Notes: generated by a model from the sequence alone, not told the origin. A stretch of DNA of 64,000 nt from F23-B02 sp963650165 (GCA_963650165.1 CAVJKX010000010.1:1-64000); one strand, 5' to 3'; counted from the stretch's first letter, positions 24,061 to 32,892 are shown. A program made the numbers and translations.

Positions 24061-25182
24061 TTAAGCTGCCGGTATAAGGGACGCGGCAATATGCGAGATG
24101 ACTCTTCCGAGCTCGCTCTGGCTCAGCCAATCGGTGACGGTGCTCTGACCCAGGCCGATTAGTGCGCCGTGGTTTCCGATGTTTTTCGTCAGGCTCTCGG
24201 CAAGGACAGCCCAGAGCTTCTGCCCGTCCTCGGTGCTGCTCTCGGCAATGCTGAACTCGTAGCCGATGCGCTTTGCAACGTCGCTGGGGCTGTAATACTC
24301 GCTGAGCTTATCGTAAAAATCGCTGATGGCGCTCGTGAAGCTTACGAGCTCGTCGCAGCTCAGCTCGCCGAGGTTGAGCTTTTCCTCATACTCCTCGGGA
24401 ACGACTCCTGCGACTGCGCCGAGACGCTCGACGCCCTCGGGCAGGCCGACATACTCGAACAGCTGGTTGAGAAGCTGAATGTTGCTCTCGACGAGCTTGT
24501 CAAAGCTGTAGTCGCTGTGCTCGGACACGAACTTGTTTATGATGTCCACACGGCCCTCGGATATGCTGTACTTCTCGGCCGCCGCGGCTGCCGCATCGTC
24601 GGGGCTTATTATCTGACTGAGTATCGAGAAGCCGTAGTTCACGGCCTTGTCAAGCTCCGTTATCGCCTCGACCGCGCCCGTGCGGATCTGCTGCGCCGTC
24701 TCGTCGTCGGAGGCGGCGACGCTTATGAGCACGGAGTTTTTGAGGTTTGTTATATATTCCTTTTCCTGAAGCGAGGAAACTATCTGCGAGACGGCTGTCT
24801 TATAGTCCTGCCCCTCGAGCTCAAGCCCTTCGAGCACGGGCTGCGACTCTTCGTTGAGTCCCTCAGCCTTCACGACGACATCGCGGTCGTTCACCTCGAG
24901 GCGTATGCTCGGGTTTACGTCTATCATGACGACGCTGTTATGCGCGAGCTGAACGTTCTGCACGCCGCCGGAGAGCGTCATTTCGTCTTCGCAGACCTTT
25001 GCGCCGTGCGCCGCCATTATGCCCGTGCCGAGCAAGACTATGGCGAGGCTTGCCGCGATGGACGCGGCAAGGTTCCGTGAGCCTGCGCGGCGGCGCGCCG
25101 ACCTCACGCTTTCGGTCATTATCTCTTCAATATATTCATCTTTTACAGACCCGAGATGTCTGAGCAGGTCATCGCTTTTCAA
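24061..25182 (-). CDS. RsgI-like anti-sigma factor
   Basis: The 373-residue protein has a cytoplasmic N-terminus (1-37), one membrane helix (about 38-57) and an external domain with VVMIDVNPSIRLEVNDRDVV, the hallmark of the RsgI middle domain. In characterised RsgI proteins the backbone is cleaved between Asn and Pro of this NPS motif (here Asn90-Pro91), priming regulated intramembrane proteolysis that frees the sigma factor. The helical C-terminal half is unlike known carbohydrate-sensing modules, so the signal is unknown. It overlaps the sigma-factor gene by four bases. Confidence 0.82.
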   Translation of the reverse strand: MKSDDLLRHLGSVKDEYIEEIMTESVRSARRRAGSRNLAASIAASLAIVLLGTGIMAAHGAKVCEDEMTLSGGVQNVQLAHNSVVMIDVNPSIRLEVNDRDVVVKAEGLNEESQPVLEGLELEGQDYKTAVSQIVSSLQEKEYITNLKNSVLISVAASDDETAQQIRTGAVEAITELDKAVNYGFSILSQIISPDDAAAAAAEKYSISEGRVDIINKFVSEHSDYSFDKLVESNIQLLNQLFEYVGLPEGVERLGAVAGVVPEEYEEKLNLGELSCDELVSFTSAISDFYDKLSEYYSPSDVAKRIGYEFSIAESSTEDGQKLWAVLAESLTKNIGNHGALIGLGQSTVTDWLSQSELGRVISHIAASLIPAA

Positions 25183-25739
25183 AGAGATATTCCTTCTTTC
25201 ATAAAATGTTTCTTCAGTCTGCCGCGCAGTCTGAAAAGCATCGTAGTCGTTTTTGAAACCGATATGCCGTAGCGCGAAGCAACGTCCGCGATAGGCTCCA
25301 TCATCCAGTACCGCCGCATGAAAACGCCGCGCTCTACCGGACCGAGTGTTTCGAGAAAGGCGTTGAGCGCGTTTGTTATCTCCTCGGAGTCCTGCCGCCG
25401 CTCCAGCTCATCGACGCCGGAGACGCACTCGGCAAGCTCGTCGAGAACGACCGGTACCTCACCGTTTCCGCGCTTTGAGCTATTTTTCTGCCGCAGCTTA
25501 TCGAGCGCGATATTGCGCGTTATCTTGCCGATATAGGCCGAAAGCGATTCCGGCTCGTTCGGCGGAATGCTGCCCCAGGCCCTCATGTAGGCATCGTTCA
25601 CGCACTCCTCACTGTCCTCGGCGTTGCCGAGAACGTTGAATGCCACGCGGTGACAATAGCGGCCGTATTTAATATCTATTTGTAACAAGGCTTCCTCTGA
25701 ACGTTCCAGAAAAAGCTCCACAATACGCCGATCGTCCAA
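25179..25739 (-). CDS. ECF-type RNA polymerase sigma factor
   Basis: This 186-residue sigma-70 family protein has only regions 2 and 4. Region 2 is seen in CHRVAFNVLGNAEDSEECVNDAYMRAW, with its core-binding helix. Region 4 is the C-terminal HTH (IADVASRYGISVSKTTTMLFRLR). Start is TTG 25739 with GGAG seven bases upstream. The RsgI-like protein directly downstream, overlapping ATGA-style, is the expected membrane anti-sigma partner. The pairing is unusual in that RsgI usually partners SigI rather than an ECF factor. Confidence 0.9.
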   Translation of the reverse strand: MDDRRIVELFLERSEEALLQIDIKYGRYCHRVAFNVLGNAEDSEECVNDAYMRAWGSIPPNEPESLSAYIGKITRNIALDKLRQKNSSKRGNGEVPVVLDELAECVSGVDELERRQDSEEITNALNAFLETLGPVERGVFMRRYWMMEPIADVASRYGISVSKTTTMLFRLRGRLKKHFMKEGISL

Positions 25740-25930
25740 AACAGTCTCCTTATCTATATATAAAGACGGATTAATAAATTAAGTATCACATTTTTTTGCG
25801 GAAAACTCAAGAATTATTTTTCCAAACGCCCACAATTTTACTGCTTCTGAACATTTGCTGTTGTATAAATGATGTTAATATGTTATATTAGGTGTTAATT
25901 CTGTATTTTGCACGAAAGAGGGTAAACAAC

Positions 25931-26734
25931 TTGAAAACAAGAGTTATTTCGGCAACGGTGCTTATAATACTGGTCGTTGCCTGCTTTGCGCTCGGACCGG
26001 TGACGAGGGCGCTGTTCCTGCTGGCGGCAATGATAATGGCCGTGTGGGAGACCTGCCGCGCCATCGGACAGAAGGACGTTGTGTGCGCGCCCTGGATACT
26101 GTACGCCTACTGCGCCGCAACGGTGGCCGAGCTCTGGCTCAATGCCGATGCGCTTGCATATGAGATAACGTTCTTCCTTGCGGTGTTTGCCGTCATGACG
26201 GCGGGCATAGTCTCGAAAAAGATACGCGGCGCGGGCGCTCTTGCGACGCTGGGCGTTCTGGCCTACCCCGTTGTTCCCTTCGTTATAGTCTGCAAGCTTG
26301 CGCTCATGAACGGCGGCGTATGGATCCCCGTATTCTCCATTGCCTGCATATCCACCTGGGTCTGCGACAGCTTTGCCCTGTTCGGCGGCAAGCGCTTCGG
26401 CAAACATAAGCTTGCGCCCGAGGTCAGCCCCAACAAGACCGTCGAGGGCAGCGTTTGCGGTGCGATAAGCGCCGTCATTGCAGGCATTATACTTTTCTTC
26501 GTGCTCCGGCAGTGGTATGCTGTAAATGTCCTCGCATGCATTCTGACCGCTCTTATCTGCTCGAGCTTCGGCCAGGTCGGCGACCTTGCCGCGTCGCTCA
26601 TAAAGCGCATGGCGGGGCTCAAGGACTACAGCAATCTCATCCCCGGACACGGCGGAGTTATGGACAGGGTCGACAGTCTGCTCTTCTCCATCCCCACGGC
26701 GTACTTCTGCCTTCTCATTGCCGGAACCATCTGA
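25931..26734 (+). CDS. cdsA: Phosphatidate cytidylyltransferase
   Basis: CdsA makes CDP-diacylglycerol from phosphatidate and CTP for phospholipid synthesis. The 267-residue membrane protein has about seven hydrophobic helices and the family region CDSFALFGGKRFGKHKL followed by SPNKTVEGSV. The C-terminal signature GQVGDLAASLIKRMAGLKD and IPGHGGVMDRVDS closes it. I choose TTG 25931 (preceded by GAAAGAGGG), which gives the usual LKTRVISA start. The lipid kinase gene follows within 20 bases, so lipid metabolism genes are paired. Confidence 0.93.
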   Translation: MKTRVISATVLIILVVACFALGPVTRALFLLAAMIMAVWETCRAIGQKDVVCAPWILYAYCAATVAELWLNADALAYEITFFLAVFAVMTAGIVSKKIRGAGALATLGVLAYPVVPFVIVCKLALMNGGVWIPVFSIACISTWVCDSFALFGGKRFGKHKLAPEVSPNKTVEGSVCGAISAVIAGIILFFVLRQWYAVNVLACILTALICSSFGQVGDLAASLIKRMAGLKDYSNLIPGHGGVMDRVDSLLFSIPTAYFCLLIAGTI

Positions 26735-26752
26735 TCTTTGCGGAGTGAATAC

Positions 26753-27652
26753 ATGAAAGACTTTTCCAGCCTCAAAAAGCTGATGCTTATAATAAACCCC
26801 GTTTCGGGGCGGCGCGTCTCGCTGCGCTTTCTGCCCGATATAATCGGCATATTCGCAGCAAACGACTGCGCCGTGACGGTTTTCCCGACCGCAAAGCGCG
26901 GCGACGCGACAGACTTTGCCATGAACTACGGCAAGGAGTTTGACCTCATCGTCTGCATTGGCGGCGACGGAACGCTCAACGAGGTCATAAGCGGCATCAT
27001 ACGCGGCGGCTGCCATACCCCGCTCGGCTACATTCCCTCGGGCAGCACCAACGACTTTGCCGCCTGCCACGGCATATCCTCGGATATGCTCGAGGCCGCG
27101 CAGAACATAGTTGACGGCAGGCCCAAAAGCATCGACATCGGCAAGTTCGGCGAGCAGTATTTTTCCTATGTTGCGGCCTTCGGCGCGTTCTCCTGGCTGT
27201 CATACACGACGCCGCAGAACCTCAAGAACATGCTCGGTCACTCGGCATATCTGCTCGACGCGGTGAAGGATCTGCCGAAGATAAAGGCGCATCATCTGAC
27301 GCTCGACGTGGGCGAGTTCACCTGCGAGGGCGACTATATATTCGGCGCCGTATGCAACTCCACCTCGGTCGCGGGAACGATAACGCTGCCCAAGACCGTC
27401 GTTGACACAGGCGACGGCAAGTTTGAGGTCCTGCTCGTGCACGAGCCGCGCACCCTCATTGATTTTCAGAGCATACTGCTCGGCGTTTTCACGCAGGACT
27501 ACTCCTCCCCCTTCCTCGATTTCTTCCAGACCGACACGCTGAGGATATCCGCTCCCGAGGATCTCGACTGGTCGCTCGACGGTGAGCGCGGCAAGGGCGC
27601 ACAGCGTCACGAGATAGAAAACCTGAGCGGCCGGCTGACGCTCATATGCTGA
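26753..27652 (+). CDS. Diacylglycerol/sphingosine kinase-family lipid kinase
   Basis: This 300-residue enzyme has a DAGK catalytic domain. Visible motifs are the IINPVSGRR N-terminus, the nucleotide-binding CIGGDGTLNEV and the PSGSTNDFA loop; the C-terminal part carries the second domain, ending in a DGERG-type segment. The family phosphorylates diacylglycerol or related lipids, recycling phosphatidate for the CdsA encoded just upstream. ATG 26753 has GGAG at the right spacing. YegS/BmrU-type members of other specificity cannot be excluded. Confidence 0.9.
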   Translation: MKDFSSLKKLMLIINPVSGRRVSLRFLPDIIGIFAANDCAVTVFPTAKRGDATDFAMNYGKEFDLIVCIGGDGTLNEVISGIIRGGCHTPLGYIPSGSTNDFAACHGISSDMLEAAQNIVDGRPKSIDIGKFGEQYFSYVAAFGAFSWLSYTTPQNLKNMLGHSAYLLDAVKDLPKIKAHHLTLDVGEFTCEGDYIFGAVCNSTSVAGTITLPKTVVDTGDGKFEVLLVHEPRTLIDFQSILLGVFTQDYSSPFLDFFQTDTLRISAPEDLDWSLDGERGKGAQRHEIENLSGRLTLIC

Positions 27653-27662
27653 TATATGCCGA

Positions 27663-27693
27663 AAAAATTACCGCAGGAAGCGGTAATTTTTCT
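27663..27693 (+). terminator. Terminator between the lipid kinase and YihY genes
   Basis: AAATTACCGC / GCGGTAATTT with a 5-base loop is followed by TTTCTT. Confidence 0.85.
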
Positions 27694-27702
27694 TGACTGC
27701 CT

Positions 27703-28512
27703 ATGAAAAAAATATTTAACACGATAAACAACTTCATGATAGAAATGAGCGAGGACAATGTGGACTCACACGCCGCGGCAAGCGCGTTTTACATGTTCAT
27801 GTCCCTCGTTCCCTTCTTTGCGCTCTTAACGGCGATAATCCCCTACACGGGGCTTTCGCAGCAGACGCTTTTTGACGCGATAGAGCGCTACATACCGGCG
27901 GCATTGCAGGCGATCATAGAATCGGTCGTTGACGATATATACTTTGCCTCCGGAGCCGTCCTGCCGCTGTCGATACTGCTGACGGTCTGGCTTTCGAGCC
28001 GCGCGTTCTCTGCGCTTATTCGCGGCATCGAGGATATCTTCCATTCGCCGAAATACTCCTCGTTCCTGCGCCGCAGTCTGTTTGCCTGCATCTACACCGT
28101 CGGCATGATAGCCGTGGCTATCGCCGTGCTGGCCTTCATGATGTTCAGCAAGGAGATATATTATCTTTTAAACTCCTATCTGCCCGCCATATCTCCGGCG
28201 CTCACGCTGCTGCTGAAGCTGCGCTTTCTCGTTGCTTTTCTCGTGCTGGCCGTGGTTTTCCTTGCGATGTACAAGGGCGTGCCCGGAATTAAGATAAAGC
28301 TTACGCATCTGCTGCCGGGGGCCGCCGTCGCATCGGCGGCGTGGCTGCTGTTTACATGGCTGTTCTCGCTTTTTATACGTTATGTCAACTATTCGACCTA
28401 CGGCAGCCTTGCGACGATAGTCATATCTCTCCTGTGGATGTACTGGTGCATGTACATAATTCTGTTCGGAGCATCAATAAATCAGTTCATAATCGAAGCG
28501 CATCAGGACTGA
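27703..28512 (+). CDS. YihY/BrkB-family membrane protein
   Basis: This 269-residue protein has six hydrophobic helices and the family features SHAAASAFYMFMSLVPFF near the N-terminus, LPLSILLTVWLSSRAFSAL in the middle and TYGSLATIVISLLWMYW at the end. The family was once called ribonuclease BN by mistake and is now regarded as inner-membrane proteins of uncertain function. The ATG lies just after a terminator, so it is probably transcribed by read-through or from a promoter inside the upstream gene. Confidence 0.9.
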   Translation: MKKIFNTINNFMIEMSEDNVDSHAAASAFYMFMSLVPFFALLTAIIPYTGLSQQTLFDAIERYIPAALQAIIESVVDDIYFASGAVLPLSILLTVWLSSRAFSALIRGIEDIFHSPKYSSFLRRSLFACIYTVGMIAVAIAVLAFMMFSKEIYYLLNSYLPAISPALTLLLKLRFLVAFLVLAVVFLAMYKGVPGIKIKLTHLLPGAAVASAAWLLFTWLFSLFIRYVNYSTYGSLATIVISLLWMYWCMYIILFGASINQFIIEAHQD

Positions 28513-28557
28513 TTTTTCGGCATGATATACAAATTTCGGCTCTCGTTTTTATATACA

Positions 28558-28586
28558 TTTACTTTTTATATTCACCGTGGTATAAT
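28558..28586 (+). promoter_or_regulatory. Promoter of the MATE exporter gene
   Basis: TTTACT at 28558-28563 and a perfect TATAAT at 28581-28586 are 17 bases apart, about 35 bases before the MATE ATG. Confidence 0.65.
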
Positions 28587-28621
28587 CTGCATCGTTTGAA
28601 TTTCTATATTAGGGTGATATA

Positions 28622-30013
28622 ATGAGTCAGAATAATTCGCTTGCCATGTTTGAAAACGAGTCTATCGGCAAGCTGATGCTCAAATTCTCGCTGCCGGCGA
28701 TAGCGTCGATGGTCGTCAACTCCATATACAACATAGTTGACCAGATATTCATCGGCCAGGGCGTCGGCGTATACGGAAACGCGGCGACGAACCTTACCTT
28801 CCCGCTCGTCACGCTTTCGATGGCGATAGGAACGCTTATCGCCGACGGCTGCGTTGCTTATTTCAGCTTGAAGCTCGGCCAGAAAAACTACGAAGAGGCC
28901 GCGCGCACAATGGGAAACGGCATAACGATCTCCCTGCTGGCCGGTCTTTTCATAACGCTTTCGATGGAGCTGCTGCTTGAGCCGGTGCTCAGGCTCTGCG
29001 GCGGAGCAAAGGTCGCGGCCGAAACCTTCTCCTATGCGCTCGAGTACGCGGGGATAACGCTTATAGGCATACCGTTTGTGTGCATAAGCATGACGGTCAA
29101 CGGCATAATAAGGGCGCAGGGAAACCCGCGCTATGCCATGATATCCAATATATCCGGCTGCCTGCTCAACGTCGTGCTCGACGCGTGGTTCGTCCTCGGC
29201 CTCGGCTGGGGCGTTGCGGGCGCGGCATGGGCAACGATCATCGGCCAGGCGCTCAACTTTGTCCTTGCGATTGCGTATATTCCCCGCCTCAAGGGCATTG
29301 AATTCAAGCGCGATTACGCCATTCCCAGAGCAAAGACGCTGTTTGCCTTCCTGCCGCTCGGCATTTCGAGCTTCTTCACGCAATTCGGCTCGACGATCGT
29401 CGTTATCTGCATGAATAACCTCACCGTAAAATACGGCCTTGAAAGCGTCTACGGCCCCGATATCCCGCTGGCCGCCTTCGGCATAGTCATGAAGGTAAAC
29501 TCTATCATCGTCAGCGTCATGGTCGGCCTCGGCATAGGCAGTCAGCCCATAGTCGGCTACAACTACGGAGCACAGAACTTCCGCCGTGTCAGGGCGACAT
29601 ATCTGCGCACGATCATAGTCGGCCTCATAGTCGGCTTTATCGGCTGGGCCTGCTTCCAGCTCTTCACGCAGGATATCATCAACATATTCGGTCAGGAGGA
29701 CGAGCTGTACAACGACTTTGCGCTCAAGTGCTTCCACATCTTCCTGGGCGTGATCTTCCTCGTCGGCTTCCTCATCCCCTCGGGTATCTTCTTCCAGTCA
29801 ATAGGCAAGCCGCAGAAGGCCATGATATGCACGCTGACAAGGCAGCTTATCTACTTCCTCCCCTGCGCGTACATCATCTCAAGCTTCGTCGGCATCGACG
29901 GTCTGCTGTACGCAGGTCCCGTGGGCGACTGCCTTGCGGCGATAACCGTCACGATACTCATAATCGGCGAAATGCGCATAATAAACGGCAGAATAAAGGA
30001 ACAGGCAGCATAA
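28622..30013 (+). CDS. MATE-family multidrug/Na+ antiporter
   Basis: This 463-residue polytopic protein of twelve predicted helices falls in two homologous halves. Family signs are SIYNIVDQIFIGQGVG in the first half and VGLGIGSQPIVGYNYGAQNF in the second. MATE proteins export cationic drugs or metabolites using Na+ or H+ gradients. The substrate is unknown. It has its own promoter and terminator. Confidence 0.93.
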   Translation: MSQNNSLAMFENESIGKLMLKFSLPAIASMVVNSIYNIVDQIFIGQGVGVYGNAATNLTFPLVTLSMAIGTLIADGCVAYFSLKLGQKNYEEAARTMGNGITISLLAGLFITLSMELLLEPVLRLCGGAKVAAETFSYALEYAGITLIGIPFVCISMTVNGIIRAQGNPRYAMISNISGCLLNVVLDAWFVLGLGWGVAGAAWATIIGQALNFVLAIAYIPRLKGIEFKRDYAIPRAKTLFAFLPLGISSFFTQFGSTIVVICMNNLTVKYGLESVYGPDIPLAAFGIVMKVNSIIVSVMVGLGIGSQPIVGYNYGAQNFRRVRATYLRTIIVGLIVGFIGWACFQLFTQDIINIFGQEDELYNDFALKCFHIFLGVIFLVGFLIPSGIFFQSIGKPQKAMICTLTRQLIYFLPCAYIISSFVGIDGLLYAGPVGDCLAAITVTILIIGEMRIINGRIKEQAA

Positions 30014-30021
30014 CAAAGCTG

Positions 30022-30049
30022 AAGGCTTCCCGCGAGGGAAGCCTTTTTC
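30022..30049 (+). terminator. Terminator of the MATE gene
   Basis: AAGGCTTCCC / GGGAAGCCTT with a GCGA loop is followed by TTTCA. Confidence 0.88.
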
Positions 30050-30060
30050 ATACGCATATA

Positions 30061-30089
30061 TTGACATATTTTGCTTGCGGATATATTAT
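30061..30089 (+). promoter_or_regulatory. Near-consensus promoter, possibly giving a leaderless mRNA
   Basis: TTGACA at 30061-30066 and TATTAT at 30084-30089 are exactly 17 bases apart. The expected start site is about 30096, which is the A of the ATG of the next gene. No ribosome-binding site precedes that ATG. Confidence 0.7.
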
Positions 30090-30095
30090 GCCGGT

Positions 30096-30509
30096 ATGAA
30101 GATATTATTTGCCGCAATTTTTATATCGGCGCTTATCGCGGCGGCGGTATGTGCCGTTCTCGCCGCAAAGAGGCGGAAAAGAGAGCTGCTGCTCCGCGCC
30201 GCAGTCTGCTGCTGCATAGCGGCGTGTTCGGCTGCGGGCTTTGCCATGTCATCACCGCAGGCGCATGAGGCCGCCGTGAGCGCCGTACACGTCACGGTGA
30301 GCCCTTTTGAGGGTACTCCCGCGCCTTTGGAGACGGCCGGTGACATGCAGGCTCAGGGCGCTTACACTGCAAGCGCCGCCTCGGACAAATTTCATCTGCC
30401 CTCCTGCTCCTCGGCTTCTAAGATATCCGAGGATAACCGCCTGTGGTTTTCCTCACGCGAGGAAGCCGTCTCTGCCGGATACGCTCCCTGCGGCCGCTGC
30501 AAGCCGTAA
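30096..30509 (+). CDS. Membrane-anchored protein with Ada-like zinc-binding domain
   Basis: The 137-residue protein has an N-terminal hydrophobic helix, a second hydrophobic stretch (CCCIAACSAAGFAM) and a low-complexity linker. The C-terminal domain has the Ada metal-binding pattern: SDKFHLPSCSSA, then ISEDNRLWFSSREEAVSAGY and APCGRCKP. This pattern, with three Cys plus a His, is common as a stand-alone zinc domain on secreted nucleases and surface proteins. The predicted start site coincides with the ATG, so translation may be leaderless. Confidence 0.75.
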   Translation: MKILFAAIFISALIAAAVCAVLAAKRRKRELLLRAAVCCCIAACSAAGFAMSSPQAHEAAVSAVHVTVSPFEGTPAPLETAGDMQAQGAYTASAASDKFHLPSCSSASKISEDNRLWFSSREEAVSAGYAPCGRCKP

Positions 30510-30514
30510 GAGCA

Positions 30515-30551
30515 AGTAAAAAAACAGCTCACCGATTTCTCAGTGAGCTGC
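30515..30551 (-). terminator. Terminator of tRNA-Gln
   Basis: CAGCTCAC / GTGAGCTG with a 10-base loop is followed on the minus strand by seven or more T residues. Confidence 0.85.
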
Positions 30552-30553
30552 TT

Positions 30554-30627
30554 TGGCAGCGGATGAAGGATTCGAACCCTCACAAACGGAGTCAGAGTCC
30601 GGTGTGCTACCATTACACAAATCCGCT
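30554..30627 (-). tRNA. tRNA-Gln (anticodon CUG)
   Basis: Read on the minus strand this is a 74-base cloverleaf with acceptor stem AGCGGAT/ATCCGCT, encoded CCA, T loop GTTCGAATC and anticodon loop CTCTGAC. The anticodon CTG reads CAG. Confidence 0.95.
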
Positions 30628-30689
30628 AAGTGCAAAAGCTATTATACAGTAAAATCGGAATTTGTCAATACCTAATCCGAAATTTTTAA

Positions 30690-30724
30690 ATAAAAGCTGC
30701 GGTCGGATCCGGCCGCAGCTTTGT
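30690..30724 (-). terminator. Terminator of uraA
   Basis: AAAGCTGCGG-tC / G-gCCGCAGCTTT forms a strong stem 17 bases past the uraA stop, with TTTTA following on the minus strand. Confidence 0.8.
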
Positions 30725-30739
30725 TCTTACTGATATTCC

Positions 30740-32101
30740 TTATCTCACGATGAAGTTGACGGAGGTATCGCCCTGCTCGTCAACGCCGAACTCGTAGTCC
30801 TTGCCGGGCAGGACCGCGTTTACGATGATGCCGACGATGGAGGCCACTGCGAGGCCGGAGAGGGAGACGATGCCGATCTGGATGCTGCCGACGGAGTAGT
30901 TGATGCCGATCGCAAGAACGAGGATGAGAGCTGCCACGATGACGTTGCGGCTGTTGGTGAAGTCGACCTTGTTCTCAACGACGTTGCGGACGCCGACTGC
31001 GGAGATCATGCCGTAGAGGATCAGGGAGATGCCGCCGATGGTCGCGGTGGGCATTGCGGTGATCAGTGCCGCGAACTTCGGGCAGAAGGAGAAGATTATC
31101 GCAAAGCAGGCTGCGATGCGGATAACGCGGGGGTCGTATACCTTGCTGAGTGCAAGTACGCCGGTGTTCTCGCCGTAGGTGGTGTTTGCCGGTGCGCCGA
31201 AGAGGGCTGCGAGGCTCGTTGCGAGACCGTCGCCCAGAAGGGTGCGGTTCAGACCGGGATCTACGACATAGTTCTTGCCGACGGTGGAGGAAATTGCGCA
31301 GATATCGCCGATGTGCTCGACCATGGTTGCCAGAGACAGAGGAACGATGGTGAACACGGCGCTCAGGAGCATGCCGGTGTCAACGTCCATGTTGAACAGA
31401 TGGAACACGCTCTTTTCCCATACTATGGGCAGACCGAACCACTTTGCAGCGGAGACAGTCTCAACTACGTTTGCCCTTGCCGCGGGGTCAACGATGACCG
31501 CGATCAGGTAGGAGCCGAGAACGCCGAGAAGGATGGGGATGATCTTAGCCATGCCCTTGCCCCAGATGTTGAAGTAGATGACTATGATGATGGCGGCCGC
31601 AGCGATGAACCAGTTGGAATTGCAGTTGGTGATAGCCGAGGAGGAGAGGATCAGGCCGATGCAGATGATGATGGGGCCGGTGACTATCGGGGGGAAGAAC
31701 TGCATGACCTTCTTTACGCCGTAGGCCTTGAACAGTGCCGCGAGGACGGCATACATAAGTCCCGCGCAGGCAACGCCGAAGCAGGCATACACGAGCAGGT
31801 CGCTGTTGACGGGGACGCCGGCGGAGGAGTCAAAGCCGGTGATGGCATTGTAGCCGCCGATGAAAGCGAAGGAGGAGCCGAGGAATGCGGGAACCTTGCG
31901 CTTGGTGAGCAGGTGGAACAGCAGAGTGCCGAGGCCCGCAAAGAGCAGAGTCGTTGCGATGTCTATACCCGTAAGGATGGGGACGAGAACGGTCGCGCCG
32001 AACATTGCGAACATGTGCTGAAGTCCGAGAATGAGCATTCTCGGTTTGCCGAGGGTGCGTGCGTCATACACGGGTCCATTAATCACGGTCTTTTCTTTCA
32101 T
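30740..32101 (-). CDS. uraA: Uracil permease (NCS2 family)
   Basis: This 453-residue transporter has about fourcteen membrane segments. It matches NCS2 uracil/xanthine permeases: LGLQHMFAMFGATVLVP at the N-terminus, TFSTI-like internal sites replaced by AFIGGYNAITGF, and the family region GLATSLAALFGAPANTTYGENTGVLAL. It imports uracil with protons. It lies 53 bases downstream of pyrR on the same strand, under the pyrR attenuator, which supports a uracil rather than a xanthine substrate. Confidence 0.93.
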   Translation of the reverse strand: MKEKTVINGPVYDARTLGKPRMLILGLQHMFAMFGATVLVPILTGIDIATTLLFAGLGTLLFHLLTKRKVPAFLGSSFAFIGGYNAITGFDSSAGVPVNSDLLVYACFGVACAGLMYAVLAALFKAYGVKKVMQFFPPIVTGPIIICIGLILSSSAITNCNSNWFIAAAAIIIVIYFNIWGKGMAKIIPILLGVLGSYLIAVIVDPAARANVVETVSAAKWFGLPIVWEKSVFHLFNMDVDTGMLLSAVFTIVPLSLATMVEHIGDICAISSTVGKNYVVDPGLNRTLLGDGLATSLAALFGAPANTTYGENTGVLALSKVYDPRVIRIAACFAIIFSFCPKFAALITAMPTATIGGISLILYGMISAVGVRNVVENKVDFTNSRNVIVAALILVLAIGINYSVGSIQIGIVSLSGLAVASIVGIIVNAVLPGKDYEFGVDEQGDTSVNFIVR

Positions 32102-32154
32102 TAGTGATTGTACCTCTCTTAGTGTAATTTATATAAGGGTATTTGCTGACTTGC

Positions 32155-32694
32155 TTATTCCGTCTCCATGAGATATACGCCCGTTTCGCCGTCAAACTCC
32201 GGCAGGCGGACCTCTATGAGCTCCGAGCGCGAGGTGGGGACGTTCTTGCCGACATAGTCGGCTCTTATGGGAAGCTCGCGGTGACCGCGGTCGACGAGCA
32301 CGGCAAACTGTATGCTGCGCGGCCTGCCTGCGGTGAACACGGCCTCGATGGCGGCGCGGGCCGTGCGGCCGGTGTACAGCACATCGTCGACCAGAATGAC
32401 GTTTTTATCGTTCACGTCCGTTCCGATATCGGCTCTGAGCAGAACGGGCTGCTCGCTCTCGCGGCTGAGATCATCGCGGTAAAAGCGGATATCCACGCTG
32501 CCGCAGGGCACATCCCTGTCCTCGATTTTCCTTATGTTGCCGCGGATAAGCTCGGATATGGGCACTCCCCTTCTGCGTATGCCGATGAGCACGACGTCGT
32601 CGACGCCCTTGTTCTTCTCGGTTATCTCGTGGGATATTCTCATAAGTGCGCGGCTCATTGCCGCCTCATCCATAAGTTTTGCCTTGAGCTTCAC
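32155..32694 (-). CDS. pyrR: PyrR, pyr-operon attenuator protein/uracil phosphoribosyltransferase
   Basis: PyrR binds UMP and the pyr mRNA leader to favour termination, and has weak uracil phosphoribosyltransferase activity. This 179-residue type I PRTase-fold protein has the PRPP loop VILVDDVLYTGRTARAA and the usual N-terminal AMSRALMRISHEI. An attenuator structure lies directly upstream. With uraA it forms a small pyrimidine-salvage operon; biosynthetic pyr genes are not in the window. Confidence 0.95.
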   Translation of the reverse strand: MKLKAKLMDEAAMSRALMRISHEITEKNKGVDDVVLIGIRRRGVPISELIRGNIRKIEDRDVPCGSVDIRFYRDDLSRESEQPVLLRADIGTDVNDKNVILVDDVLYTGRTARAAIEAVFTAGRPRSIQFAVLVDRGHRELPIRADYVGKNVPTSRSELIEVRLPEFDGETGVYLMETE

Positions 32695-32830
32695 TGTATC
32701 ACCCCGAACAAAAGAAAATCGCCCTGCCGCAGACCGGCAAGACGCACAACAACATGTCTCTCAGGCATGAGAGATACACAATATCTGCGATTTTGCCGGC
32801 TTCACGGAACCGTCTTAAAAATCTTTTCTA
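32695..32830 (-). promoter_or_regulatory. pyrR-uraA transcription attenuator (probable PyrR target)
   Basis: The minus-strand leader contains a terminator hairpin, CGTCTTGCCG / CGGCAGGGCG (with G-U pairs), followed by ATTTTCTTTTG. An upstream AAAATCGC can instead pair with GCGATTTT at the terminator's 3' side, which would make an antiterminator. Between them lies a hairpin, TCTCTCA / TGAGAGA, which contains CCTGAGAG. That fits the CCNGNGAG core of PyrR-binding sites, although here it lies partly in a stem. Confidence 0.6.
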
Positions 32831-32834
32831 TGCG

Positions 32835-32863
32835 ATTATAGCCGCTCATTCACAATTTTGCAA
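32835..32863 (-). promoter_or_regulatory. Promoter of pyrR-uraA
   Basis: On the minus strand, TTGCAA (32863-32858) and a perfect TATAAT (32840-32835) have a 17-base spacer. The start site falls just upstream of the attenuator. Confidence 0.65.
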
Positions 32864-32892
32864 CACCTTTTTTGCTTTTCGGTCAATATGAC

